DNA of 64,000 nt from DASVDE01 sp963740065 (lineage in GTDB: Bacteria > Actinomycetota > Thermoleophilia > Solirubrobacterales > 70-9): positions 1 to 64,000 of the forward strand of contig CAVUCS010000006.1 of the NCBI GenBank assembly GCA_963740065.1, written 5' to 3'. Both the position numbers and the translations under genes were made by a program. Numbering within the stretch: the first letter of the stretch is position 1; each line of letters starts with the position of its first letter. Shown piece after piece: positions 1-8,828 of the stretch. The notes under the pieces are model-generated. The model did no database searches and was not told the DNA's origin. It saw only the letters and a list, made by a program, of their open reading frames with translations.

Positions 1-2
1 AC

Positions 3-611
3 AAGCACCGGCTGATCAACACCATCGCGTTCATTCAGAACCCAGAACGACAAGCGACCCAACAGCTCACTACGAATAGAGACGTCGCCCGTATCGAAGA
101 GGTCGAGGTGATGTCCAATACCCGCCTCGAACGCGGCGCTGAGATAGCTCGCTTCAGAATCGTTCGCGCGGGGCCCAACCCGGAAGTCATCATGAGAGGG
201 ACGTTCCCGGTGCAGGTAGCCCTAGAGGACGGGCGTAACGCGATCGCAGAGTTGAGTGGCCGTATCGCTGGAGCAGTTGAGTCGATCATCAACCGCTTCA
301 TTCCCGTCTTCGGGGACTGGAGCGCGAGCCCGTTCTACATCGAGAAGGACCGCTCGTCGGTGGTGATCGCCTTCAAGGCACGGGGGGCGAGAGGGAAGAT
401 CGGGCGTGTCGTGACGGAGCTTGCGAGCATGCTCAACAGCGGCCATGGGCTGCTGCGAATGAGAGACCCGGCGAAAGTTCTGGCAGGAGAGGATTCGATT
501 GAAGCCGTGGTTTTCGACGTGGACACACAGGAGGCGGCACATATGGTCCTTGATGCAAGGTTCGATCAGATTACTGACGGCCGCAAGGTGCTGCGAGAGG
601 TCGCCGAGTAA
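3..611 (+). CDS. Hypothetical protein, 5' end outside window
   Basis: The reading frame is open from the first bases of the window to the TAA at 609-611, so the gene begins upstream and only its last ~202 codons are seen. An internal GTG at 108 and ATG at 111 could be mistaken for the start. The visible part is a soluble alpha/beta-like protein without membrane segments. It includes a stretch reading FPVQVALEDGRNAIAEL and an acidic C-terminus. I do not recognise the family. It lies about 80 bases upstream of the DUF4365-TPR gene on the same strand, so the two may be co-transcribed. Function unknown. Confidence 0.6.
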   Translation, partial: KHRLINTIAFIQNPERQATQQLTTNRDVARIEEVEVMSNTRLERGAEIARFRIVRAGPNPEVIMRGTFPVQVALEDGRNAIAELSGRIAGAVESIINRFIPVFGDWSASPFYIEKDRSSVVIAFKARGARGKIGRVVTELASMLNSGHGLLRMRDPAKVLAGEDSIEAVVFDVDTQEAAHMVLDARFDQITDGRKVLREVAE

Positions 612-694
612 CCGATACCCGCCTTTCGTAAGCCCAGCTTCTCCAACGACTACGACCTCAGAGCCGAGCTGGAGGGGGTAGAACATTAGAACTC

Positions 695-2710
695 TTGAGC
701 CACGACGCCAGTAGACCACCTCCTGATACACCGATGCCTCTTCGGCCCCGACAACATGAGCTTGAGGATGCGTCGCGGCGTGCTTTCGAGACGTTCCTGC
801 CCGATCGCCTCGTGTATCGGTCGCTGAGCCACGACTACGGCATCGACGGGGAGGTCGAAGAGTTCGAAGATGGAAGCGCAACTGGCCTGCGTTTCTACGT
901 CCAGCTCAAGGCCACGGACGAAACTGACTTAGACAAGGCCCTGAAGGTGCCCGTCAAGCTCTCCTCGGCGAGCTATTTTCGAGCGCAGCCGATACCCCTG
1001 CTGATGGTTCGCTACGTAGCCGCGACTCGGACTCTGTATGGGCGTTGGTTTCACCGATTCGACCCCTACTACGAGCACGTCGGGGACGAGTGGCTGATTT
1101 TTCACTGGGACGAAGATGAGCATCAACTCGACGAGGCAAGCGTCGCCCGCCTGTTCGATGAAGCCACAGCGGTGATGAAGGCAAAGTCGAGCAGACTGGA
1201 GTTGCCAGTCGGGGCCGCCATAGTCGCATCGGGAGGTGACCTTTCGTCCGCTGAGCTCGAGCTTGGAGTTCGCGCCGCCGCGCAACGCTGTCCAGATCTG
1301 GTGCAAATCGTTTCCGCCGAGGACGACCACCTGCTTTCCCTGGAGATCAATGGCAGCGATATCTCGGCAAGCGTCGCCGGATTGGGCTCGACCACTTTGC
1401 ACCTCGATGAAGACTTGGTGCCCTACGAGGACGTTTCCGACCTGGGCTCGGAACTGCTCGCGTGCGCTGCATTGGCGCTCGCGAGGGCGGGCCATGCCGA
1501 TCTGGCCGCCCGCATCGGTGTGCATTTCTTTGCTGACTCTTGGCTTGCTTTCCTGCCGCCCATGAGCATGGAACTTGCCGAGGCGATGGCTTATTCTGCT
1601 CGAGCCGCTGAGGCGCTGGAACTAGCCGAGCGCCTCGACGACGATGAGGATGACAACCTCAGATTGGCTAGCTTCTCTTTTCTGCTGGCGGCGCTTCGCA
1701 ATGGGCGGCAGCTACGAAAGCAGGAGCGAGAGCAGCTCGTCAGAGCAATGGAAGCCCGGATCGAGCGTCGGCAAGATCGCGGCGACACGGCGGGTGCGGC
1801 AGGCGAAGCAGTCGGTCTGGGCAACTACTACCGCTCAGCGGGGGATTTCCCGGCAGCCATTCGCTCATACGAGCGTGCCCTCGAACTCGACTCCGAGTAC
1901 GAGTCACGAGAACACCTTTGGCTCGAACTCGCGGGGTCCTACTTTCTCGCTGGTCGATTCCTCGAATCGGCTGCAGCATATGAACGGGCGCTTGAAACCA
2001 GCGAGGAGCCGGGGTTGGATGTCGAGGCCCGCAAGGCTGATGCCCTCATGCACGCCGGCCGTTACGCGGAGGCGTCGGAAATCTTCATACCGATCTGCGC
2101 CGACGAAACCGAACTCGGGGCATGGGCGGCGACTAAGGCTGCCGCGCTGCACTGGATCATCTCCACTACAGACATCGATGCGCAAGACCGTAACCCTGAG
2201 AGGGCCGCACAAGTCGCCGGTCAGTTCGCGGAGAGAAGACTGACGGAGAGAGAAGTCGAGGCTCTCTCCGCAGAGATTTGGGAACTCGACGCTGCCTCTC
2301 CGCTCGGATGGTTCAACCTCGCCCGAGACTTTCTCAACCAGGGGGACACCGAAGCGGGGATGTACGCATATCTCACGACGGCAGTCATGCAAGAAGGAGA
2401 CATCGAGGCGTGGGGCAATGTGGTCACCTTGGCCATCAACCTAGGTCACAATGCGCTCGCCGCAGCCGCCATCGTAACCGGCGCACGCCTCAATGGAGAG
2501 AAATTCATGGTCGAACTGGCTTGTCGCGCTCGTGAGAACTTCGATGACCAAGAAGCCCGCGAGGAATTCTTATCAGGCATCAACGCCCTCCTAGAAGGGA
2601 CGAAATCCAGCGAGCCGAAGCCTGGATTTGAGATTCGATTCGTCAGCCATGGACGACCAGTCGAGTCAGTGCACCTCCCGCCACCTGGAGGCGGACGACA
2701 CCAGCGTTAA
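695..2710 (+). CDS. DUF4365 nuclease-like domain plus TPR repeats
   Basis: A 671-residue protein. Residues ~16-175 match the DUF4365 type of PD-(D/E)xK-like fold: YGIDGEVE (D51, E53) is followed by FYVQLKAT (K72), the acidic/acidic/QxK arrangement of this nuclease superfamily. The C-terminal half (~300-640) is helical with TPR-like units (AGSYFLAGRFLESAAAYERAL, ALMHAGRYAEASEIF). DUF4365 domains are common in mobile and defence loci, where they are thought to act as DNA-cleaving effectors. The TPR part may bind a partner or trigger. The TTG at 695 gives the longest product. ATG at 734 starts just before the conserved domain and is equally possible. It ends 7 bases before the convergent RNase HI gene. 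Confidence 0.8.
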   Translation: MSHDASRPPPDTPMPLRPRQHELEDASRRAFETFLPDRLVYRSLSHDYGIDGEVEEFEDGSATGLRFYVQLKATDETDLDKALKVPVKLSSASYFRAQPIPLLMVRYVAATRTLYGRWFHRFDPYYEHVGDEWLIFHWDEDEHQLDEASVARLFDEATAVMKAKSSRLELPVGAAIVASGGDLSSAELELGVRAAAQRCPDLVQIVSAEDDHLLSLEINGSDISASVAGLGSTTLHLDEDLVPYEDVSDLGSELLACAALALARAGHADLAARIGVHFFADSWLAFLPPMSMELAEAMAYSARAAEALELAERLDDDEDDNLRLASFSFLLAALRNGRQLRKQEREQLVRAMEARIERRQDRGDTAGAAGEAVGLGNYYRSAGDFPAAIRSYERALELDSEYESREHLWLELAGSYFLAGRFLESAAAYERALETSEEPGLDVEARKADALMHAGRYAEASEIFIPICADETELGAWAATKAAALHWIISTTDIDAQDRNPERAAQVAGQFAERRLTEREVEALSAEIWELDAASPLGWFNLARDFLNQGDTEAGMYAYLTTAVMQEGDIEAWGNVVTLAINLGHNALAAAAIVTGARLNGEKFMVELACRARENFDDQEAREEFLSGINALLEGTKSSEPKPGFEIRFVSHGRPVESVHLPPPGGGRHQR

Positions 2711-2717
2711 GCAATGG

Positions 2718-3527
2718 CTACTCAACTTCCTCGAAGACCTTGACGACGCGGGGGTTGTCAGTGTCCTCGTTGACGCGAACCCGGAAGGTGTGGCCGCGAC
2801 GTAGCGGTAGGACGGGATCGGCGTAGATGATGTCGGCGCAGCCGCGGTAGGGGCTCTTGCGCGACTCGACCGTGTACCAGCATTTGACCAGCTTGTGTAG
2901 AGGTAGATACTCCGACTTGAAGACGTGGATGGTCATCATCTGGCCACACATACCAACGCTGCCGATCTCGATCGGCTTCTCGCTGCGCTTACGTCGCACC
3001 TGTGAGGGGGTGAGTTGGTGAGGGGGCGCGATCCTGGCCGCTTTCTTCGCGTCCCTGTCGACGGCCTTGGTGCGGGGACTCTTCTTGCCCGGTACCCACT
3101 TGATCTTGACGGGCCTAGCTTGGTTGGCGGAGCGCTTCAACAGCCGCGCCAACTCCTTCCACTGTGAGGCGTTGTCGAGAGGAGCACCGCCACGTCTCAG
3201 CCAGCCGTTGCGAGACCAGCTGAAGAGAGCGGTCTCGTAGTTGCCAGCGACGTATTCGGCGTCGGTGCGGATGACGATCTTTCGGTAGCGGCTGCGGTCA
3301 AACGGCGGCTGTTGGGAGGTGGCGAGCCGCAGGGCCTGTACGCAGGCTTCTAGTTCCATCTGGTTGTTGGTGGCGCCGGCGTAGCCGCGCGGCGGGAGCG
3401 GGTAGGTCTCCTCCTTGCCGTCCTCGTTGATGAGGATGAAGAGGCCGGCGAGGCCGCCGCGGCGTGGGCCCGGCAGCATCGAGCCGTCGGTGTAGATGTT
3501 GAGCGCGTCTTCGTCGGGGTATTCCAT
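2718..3527 (-). CDS. rnhA: Ribonuclease HI-like protein with C-terminal extension
   Basis: RNase HI cleaves the RNA strand of RNA:DNA hybrids. The carboxylates are visible in order: D14 (YTDGS), E58 (NNQMELEA), D89 (RTDAEYV) and D157 (AVDRDAKKAA). NNQMELEA is the typical helix after the first strands. At 269 residues the protein is over 100 residues longer than E. coli RNase HI. The extra C-terminal part (~165-269) is rich in basic and beta-forming residues and has no family I recognise; a nucleic-acid-binding role is only a guess. The ATG start is MEYPDEDALNIYTDGS. The gene is convergent with the DUF4365 gene. The enzymatic call is firm, the cellular role is not. Confidence 0.85.
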   Translation of the reverse strand: MEYPDEDALNIYTDGSMLPGPRRGGLAGLFILINEDGKEETYPLPPRGYAGATNNQMELEACVQALRLATSQQPPFDRSRYRKIVIRTDAEYVAGNYETALFSWSRNGWLRRGGAPLDNASQWKELARLLKRSANQARPVKIKWVPGKKSPRTKAVDRDAKKAARIAPPHQLTPSQVRRKRSEKPIEIGSVGMCGQMMTIHVFKSEYLPLHKLVKCWYTVESRKSPYRGCADIIYADPVLPLRRGHTFRVRVNEDTDNPRVVKVFEEVE

Positions 3528-3760
3528 GCCAGTGCCCCACTCAGGCCAGCCCCGGGAAATCCTGACGAGCCTGATCAGTTCTTGGGGAAACTCCTACTCG
3601 GCCGAACTCTTGAAATCCGCTGACTAGTTTGTCGAATCCTGCGGGGCCTGAGTCGCCAGGGACCCTTGTCGCAGTCTCGCCGGATCGCCTGGAACCGGCT
3701 TGCCCCGTACGGCTTGAGAAGCATTTCAGGAGGCGTGGCCGACTTCACCCGTTCCGCTTG

Positions 3761-4351
3761 TCAGCCCTTCAAGCGGCTTCCCTGGGCGAGAATGAAGACG
3801 AAGAAGCGGCGGAAGTAGGGGTCGTCGGCGCTGACGCGCAGGCGCTCCACGGCTTGCTGCGCAGTGAGGACATGGGTCTGCGAGGTCGCCTTGGGAAACG
3901 ACTCCGCATGGTTGTAGTCGGCGTCGTGACGGGCGGCCTGGAGACTGGTGAATGCATCGGCGACGAAAGCGAGCGACACCGGAATCGCCGGCTCTCGACC
4001 GCCATCTCTCGCAACACGCGTGAAGAACTCCCACACCCCGTTGTCTGTCACAGATCTCGGTTTGACCGGCTGCGAACCTGGAACCGAATCGACCCCCAGG
4101 ATAGATCTACACACCTTCAAGAGGTCCGTAGGGTCGATCCAGCGAGCCGCGCGATAGCGCTCCTCATCGGAGATCTGAACCTGAAAGACCTCGTCGACGC
4201 AAAGCGTGATCAGTTCGTGAAAGAGAGCGTAGTAGGCGGCGGAAACCGCCCGCCGGTGGTTGGTCGGCGAAGGCCTTCCCCGTGGAGCGTCGAATCCCGC
4301 CAACAGCCGCGCCTGTCGCAGCAGGGCATCAGGGCGGATCGGGTCGCTCAT
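3761..4351 (-). CDS. HEPN-domain protein, probable RNase toxin of MNT/HEPN module
   Basis: A 196-residue helical protein. The N-terminal RRAVSAAYYALFHELI is the hallmark first helix of HEPN nucleotide-associated proteins. A later QAARHDADYNHA gives an Rx6H motif (R near residue 140, H near 147), the catalytic signature of HEPN RNases. The ATG at 4351 overlaps the TGA of the upstream gene by 4 bases (ATGA), so translation is probably coupled. Together with the nucleotidyltransferase at 4777-5094 it forms a HEPN/MNT-type toxin-antitoxin unit, in which the nucleotidyltransferase usually inactivates the HEPN protein by modifying it. Here a third gene lies between them. Domain call good; toxicity is inferred. 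Confidence 0.75.
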   Translation of the reverse strand: MSDPIRPDALLRQARLLAGFDAPRGRPSPTNHRRAVSAAYYALFHELITLCVDEVFQVQISDEERYRAARWIDPTDLLKVCRSILGVDSVPGSQPVKPRSVTDNGVWEFFTRVARDGGREPAIPVSLAFVADAFTSLQAARHDADYNHAESFPKATSQTHVLTAQQAVERLRVSADDPYFRRFFVFILAQGSRLKG

Positions 4352-4734
4352 TCGTCGGGATCGTCTTCGACCACTCGCCCAGGGTCCCACTCAAGCGATT
4401 CGTCCACGTCCTCCTCACGGTCCGCCGTCTCGGGCAAGAACTTGACGATAAGGGGCGGCAATCCGGTCTCTCTTCCAGCCAGGTAGCGGGAAATCTCCCT
4501 GCGCATTTGGAAGACATCGTCAACGGGCCACCCTGCCTGAGGGGGAGTCGGATTAGCGAGGTAGACCAGCAACCGGATCTCCTCGCCGTCATCGTCGCCA
4601 CTGCCACTGCCACTGCCGCTCTCATCCAGGGCGACATCGCGAAGCTCGACTGTCCCAAACGGCTCATGGCCCTTAAGCCAGACGATCAGGCTCTCGATCG
4701 GATCTGTCACGCCAGCGGTGTGCATGAGCGTCAC
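4348..4734 (-). CDS. Small acidic protein, middle gene of MNT/HEPN operon
   Basis: A 128-residue, strongly acidic protein (many Asp/Glu, a short Ser-Gly repeat near residues 40-46, acidic C-terminus EDDPDE). I recognise no domain. It resembles small alpha/beta proteins carried in toxin-antitoxin operons, with a mixed strand/helix core at residues ~50-110. The stop overlaps the start of the HEPN gene (ATGA), and the nucleotidyltransferase gene lies 42 bases upstream, so all three genes are almost certainly one transcript. It could be a third component or adaptor of the module. The acidic nature would suit a neutralising partner, but nothing in the sequence proves it. Confidence 0.6.
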   Translation of the reverse strand: MTLMHTAGVTDPIESLIVWLKGHEPFGTVELRDVALDESGSGSGSGDDDGEEIRLLVYLANPTPPQAGWPVDDVFQMRREISRYLAGRETGLPPLIVKFLPETADREEDVDESLEWDPGRVVEDDPDE

Positions 4735-4776
4735 GCTAGCACCCAGCAGAGCCAGAATTATGGCCCCGGCTCACCC

Positions 4777-5094
4777 TCAAAGCGGGACCGCCTCGGCGAG
4801 GATGGGATCGCGCAGGTAGGGCGAGAGGCCCGCTTCGGTGAGGACGTCGACCTCGATCCCGAGCGTCTCTTCCAACTTTTGGGAGAGGGAGATCAGGTCG
4901 AAGAGGTTGCGGTCGGCGGCCATCTCGACCAGGAGGTCTAGATCGTGGGCTTCCGGCTCACCGCGAGCGGCCGAGCCGAAGACGCGCAGGTTGCGGGCGC
5001 CGTGCTCGGCGGCGATGCGCGAGATGTCCTCGCGAGCCTCGCGGCGGACGAGGACAGCGGTGTTGAGTTGTGGCTCGGTCACAGGCTGATCCAA
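4777..5094 (-). CDS. Minimal nucleotidyltransferase (MNT) antitoxin-like protein
   Basis: A 105-residue protein with the polymerase-beta-like minimal nucleotidyltransferase signature: G40-S41 followed by D51 and D53 in VFGSAARGEPEAHDLDLLV, then a long helix and the usual GIEVDVLTEAGL strand. These residues bind metal and the nucleotide triphosphate. In known pairs the MNT adds AMP to a HEPN toxin. The GS-to-DxD spacing is nine residues, one fewer than the common ten. It is the first gene of a three-gene minus-strand operon with 4348-4734 and the HEPN gene. The ATG at 5094 is the first good start, and the family N-terminus is normally this short. Confidence 0.78.
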   Translation of the reverse strand: MDQPVTEPQLNTAVLVRREAREDISRIAAEHGARNLRVFGSAARGEPEAHDLDLLVEMAADRNLFDLISLSQKLEETLGIEVDVLTEAGLSPYLRDPILAEAVPL

Positions 5095-5329
5095 TGGTAG
5101 GAGGTGGATCGGTGGCGGACGTAGACGTCAGGGCGAGACCGAAAGCGATGCCAGGCAAGGCACTCGTTCCCAGAACGTAGGGCTGGCTGCTGCATAAGTC
5201 CTGGCGGGGGTGAGCGCACAGGCGATCGGAGCCGATCTCCCTAATCGCGTGCCCGCATCGATACCCGACACGCGGAGCACCGCACCGACCAGCGAGCGAC
5301 TCATCGGGGGGTCAAAAAAGGGGAATCAC

Positions 5330-6271
5330 ATGCAAATAGGTCAGGCGCATTGCCAGTACATCCGCTGGCTCATGGTCACGAGAGACCTGTCACCGCACAC
5401 GATTCGCGCCTACGACGGAGACCTCGCCGCCCTCGAGAGGCACTTGGGGGCAAACGCGCCAGTCGTTCAAATCGACCGAGAGCAGCTCATCTCCTTCATC
5501 GAGGATCAGCGCGAGAGGGGCCTCTGCCCCGCTTCGATCAAGCGACGTGTGTCGGGGCTGCGCGGCTTTTACCAGTGGCTTCATTCCCGCGGCTTTCTTG
5601 AAGACGATCCGTGGAGGGGCATGAGCCTCGCGGGCGGCCGCACGCGCAAGCTGCCTCGCACGGTGCCCAGCCCCGAACTCGACCGGCTGCTGCTCTTCCT
5701 CTGGAAAGCGGCGGGGGCCGACGGCCCGCTGTCTGCGGAGGTGCTGCGCCGCCCGCACGAGTCGACGACACTGCTCGCGGTCGCCCTGATGGTGACGACG
5801 GGCGTGCGGGTAAACGAGGCGGTGGGAATCCGCTGCCAGGACATCGACCTGTCGGGACGCAGCCTGCGGCTGATGGGTAAGGGACGACGGGAACGGCAGG
5901 TCTTCCTCACTAACGAGTGGATCGTAGACCTCACCGGCGCCTATCTGAAAGCACGCTCCGCGCTGGCTATCGATCACTCGCGGTTGCTCTTTAACGTGCG
6001 CGGGGAGCCGCTGAGCACGGCGGCGATGCGCTCGCGACTCGCCAAAGCCGCGCAAGCCGCTGGCGTCGGCCGCCGAGTGACCCCGCACATGCTGCGTCAC
6101 ACTGCCGCGACGCAGCTGATCGAAGCCGGCGTCGATATCCGCTACATCCAACGGCTGCTCGGACACGCCAGCCTGAGCACGACGGAGATCTACACGCACG
6201 TTTCCGACCGGGCGCTGAAGCGAGTGGTCTCGGATGCAGACGTGCTGGGGCGAGTGATGCAGACGCGATAA
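5330..6271 (+). CDS. Tyrosine recombinase (XerC/XerD-like integrase/invertase)
   Basis: A 313-residue site-specific recombinase. An N-terminal SAM-like core-binding domain (QYIRWLMVTRDLSPHTIRAYDGDL) precedes the catalytic domain. The catalytic set is complete: R160 (TGVRVNEAV), K184 (GKGRRER), H253 and R256 (PHMLRHTAA), H279 (LLGHASL) and nucleophile Y288 (TTEIYTHV). The ATG at 5330 follows a good AAAGGGGA Shine-Dalgarno; the frame is open further upstream but without comparable support. The stop codon at 6269-6271 lies inside the left copy of a perfect 26-bp inverted repeat whose other copy is at 9849-9874. This makes it the obvious candidate to recombine those sites, by inversion. The ATPase gene follows after only 13 bases. 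Confidence 0.9.
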   Translation: MQIGQAHCQYIRWLMVTRDLSPHTIRAYDGDLAALERHLGANAPVVQIDREQLISFIEDQRERGLCPASIKRRVSGLRGFYQWLHSRGFLEDDPWRGMSLAGGRTRKLPRTVPSPELDRLLLFLWKAAGADGPLSAEVLRRPHESTTLLAVALMVTTGVRVNEAVGIRCQDIDLSGRSLRLMGKGRRERQVFLTNEWIVDLTGAYLKARSALAIDHSRLLFNVRGEPLSTAAMRSRLAKAAQAAGVGRRVTPHMLRHTAATQLIEAGVDIRYIQRLLGHASLSTTEIYTHVSDRALKRVVSDADVLGRVMQTR

Positions 6272-6292
6272 CTAGGAATTATCGGTGGCAGA
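6267..6292 (+). repeat. Left inverted repeat (IR-L), probable recombination site
   Basis: Perfect 26-bp inverted repeat partner of 9849-9874. It starts in the last codon of the recombinase gene and contains its TAA stop, an AGGA Shine-Dalgarno at 6274-6277 and the GTG start of the ATPase gene at 6285-6287. Its first 17 bases (6267-6283) have GATAA and TTATC as mirrored ends around CTAGGAA, the arrangement expected for two recombinase-binding arms flanking a crossover spacer. Confidence 0.85.
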
Positions 6293-8765
6293 CCTTTGGA
6301 GTCTCTTCGGATACGACGCGGTTGCCGCTGACATCGCTCGCGTACTGCACGAGGGCGATGACATCGGCTTGCTGGAAGGCCCGCCTGGGGTAGGAAAGTC
6401 CTGGCTGGCGGAGGACATCGGTCAACTGTGGGAAGCCGGCGGCGGCAGCGCCATCTTGGCCGAGGGGGATTCGTTTAGGAGCGACGTGTCCTTTTACCCC
6501 TTCGGTCTCGCGATGAGCGGGCTTCCCAGGCGATGGAAGTCCGTGACGCCGGCCATTGCCGGCATCGCTAAGGCTGGGGAGACCCTGGTGGGGACCGCAG
6601 GGCTGATCACCGCCACCGTTCAGATGCTCGCGAAGGTGCAGCAGGCGCGTTGTCGCAATCCCGCGATGCTCCTCGGCGGCCTCGAGCAGGACGCCCTCTA
6701 TAGGCTCGACCGCCTCGGCAGAAAGCGGCCGATCCTGCTGATCGCCGACAACCTGCACTGGTGGGATTCGAGATCGCTTGAGTTCCTGGGCACCCTGCTG
6801 GATCGTCGCATGCGCTCGGCTTTCCCCTCCCTGGAAGAGCTGCGGGTGCTCGCGGTACAGACAACCGAGCACTATCAGCCGGTAGCGAATCCGAAAGCGC
6901 ACAGTGCGCTGCTCACGGCTGGCAGAGTGCGGCATTTCGAGTTGCGCCGACCCCCTCGTGAAGGGTTTGAAGAAGTCCTTGTTGCCCTCGGCGCCAATAC
7001 GAAGCCGTCAAAGGAGGTGACCGACGCCGTCTACTCGCTGTCGGGCGGGCACTGGCGCTCGCCAGCCGCTGCGCCGAGCGATCGACCGCCGGGGAAAGCG
7101 AGGATTTCCTGGCGATGGCGGACTCCGAGGAGTTTCTCCAGCAGGTGCTGACTGACCGAATCCAAGCCCTGGGCACGTTCGGAGAACAGGTCATCGAGCT
7201 GTTGCAGGTGGCGGCGATGCTCGGGTTGACGTTCCGTCGTGAAGAAGTGATCTGCGCGTCCGGCGCCGATGAGTCTGAGGTGGCGAAGCTACTGCGCCAC
7301 TGCCGGGATGAGGACGTCCTCGAGCTTTCGGAGGGGCTCGGGAAGTTCATCCACGATCTCTACCGACAGTATTTCCTCAACGTCAACGCCCGGGACAAGA
7401 CGGAGATCCACGAGAAGCTGTCCGACTGCCTGCGCCTGTTGCGCCCCGCTGAGTACGAATTGAGGTGCGTAAACGCCCTCGATGCGGAGCGGACCGGCGA
7501 GGCCGCCGCACTCGGTGTGCAGGCTGCGCTTCAGGCCCAACGGGAAGGGCGATCGTGGCGGGATCTGTCGCCCACCATCCTGACCGCCGTCGAGGATGGT
7601 GGCTTCGCCGACGTCGCCGCGTTGATGGCGGAGGCCTTCGATCACCTCAACGGCTATCGCTTCGGTGACTGCCTAGCCTCACTTGACCGCCTCCCCCGCG
7701 ATCTCCGCAAGTGCTTGCTTGCAGAGGCCGACTACCTTCAAGCCATGTGCTTGATGTCGACCCGTAGCGAAGACAACCGCATGAAGGGACGTTCGATTCT
7801 CGAAGCTTGGAGTGGATACGAAGAGGAGGAGCCCGAACTTGGGACGCGTCTTATGCTGCTCCTGCTTTATGGCGTGGCCCATCTCAGCGAGAAGGAGCAA
7901 GGGTGGGCGTTGGAGGGTCGCATCCGACAAGCCCTGATCGACCGGGCAAGCTTCGACACCGCCGCCAAGGACGCCCTGTACACACTGGATCGCAGCTCAG
8001 GGTCGCTCTACCGGCAGACGTCGCGCTGGTGCGCAACAGAGAGGCGGTCGCGTACTTTGGACCGGGGCAGGACCGGGCATTCATCCGCCGCCCCGTGAGT
8101 ATTACCGCTGCCTGGTTAACCTCGGCGCAAGCCTGCTCTGCTGCGGGCGTTACGACGAGGCTCTTGAGGTCTATCTAGATCTGGAGCGGTTGGTCGAGGA
8201 CTACCGCGCGGGGGCGTTTCCGCCGCTCGACTACCCACGGACCAACAGGCTCCTCGCCGAATACCGCGCAGGCGGCGTGAGTGCCGAACAGGCGGTGCGA
8301 AACAGCGAGAGATAGTGGCCTCGCTCACCGTTGACAGCGATCCTTTCTACGGTGAAAACGCCCGTCGGTCTATCTCGCCTTCGGGGCCGCCATCAGGATG
8401 CCCTTGAGATCTTCGATCGGCTTGGTGTGGAGCTAACTCGGAATCGGATGAAGCCGGAGCCCAGCATGAGCTACCTGATCGGATCGAACCGGTGCGCGAC
8501 CCGATTTGTCGCGGGCGACGTCGACGCCGCACAAGCCGATTGGGATGTGCTCGCCGACCTCGTCGGCAGGATCGCGTACCGAGTCGGCCGGTATACGTCC
8601 GCAGGCACGAGCTACTGGCCAAGGTGATGGCGGGCAACAACGGCTTCTCTGCGTCCACTTCGACGAATGCCTGCTTGAGCGCCACCCCAGGAGTTTGGGC
8701 CGGTCTGGGAAAGCTACGGCCGCGGGTTCATGCTGCCGGCAATCGAGTTTTGGGGAGAGAACTAG
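6285..8765 (+). CDS. AAA/STAND-like ATPase with TPR-like C-terminus, frameshifted in this sequence
   Basis: The N-terminal ~250 residues are an AAA_16/LuxR-type ATPase: Walker A GPPGVGKS near residue 35, Walker B LLIADNLHWWD near 160. They are followed by a winged-helix-like segment (LLQVAAMLGLTFRREEVICASG) and helical repeats (ALEVYLDLERLV, QDALEIFDRLGVEL). The frame breaks near 7055, 8005, 8090, 8312, 8360-8390 and 8597. At each point adding one base (usually a G or C in a run) restores a coherent protein of ~830 residues ending WGEN at TAG 8763-8765. The GTG start lies inside IR-L, 13 bases after the recombinase stop. Such ATPases act as signal-responsive switches or transcription activators; the exact role here is unknown. 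Confidence 0.7.
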
Positions 8766-8828
8766 CACAGGCCGCGAATCTCAGCGTCGCCGCGACGACA
8801 AGGCGAAGAAACCTCGGATGGTCGAGAC

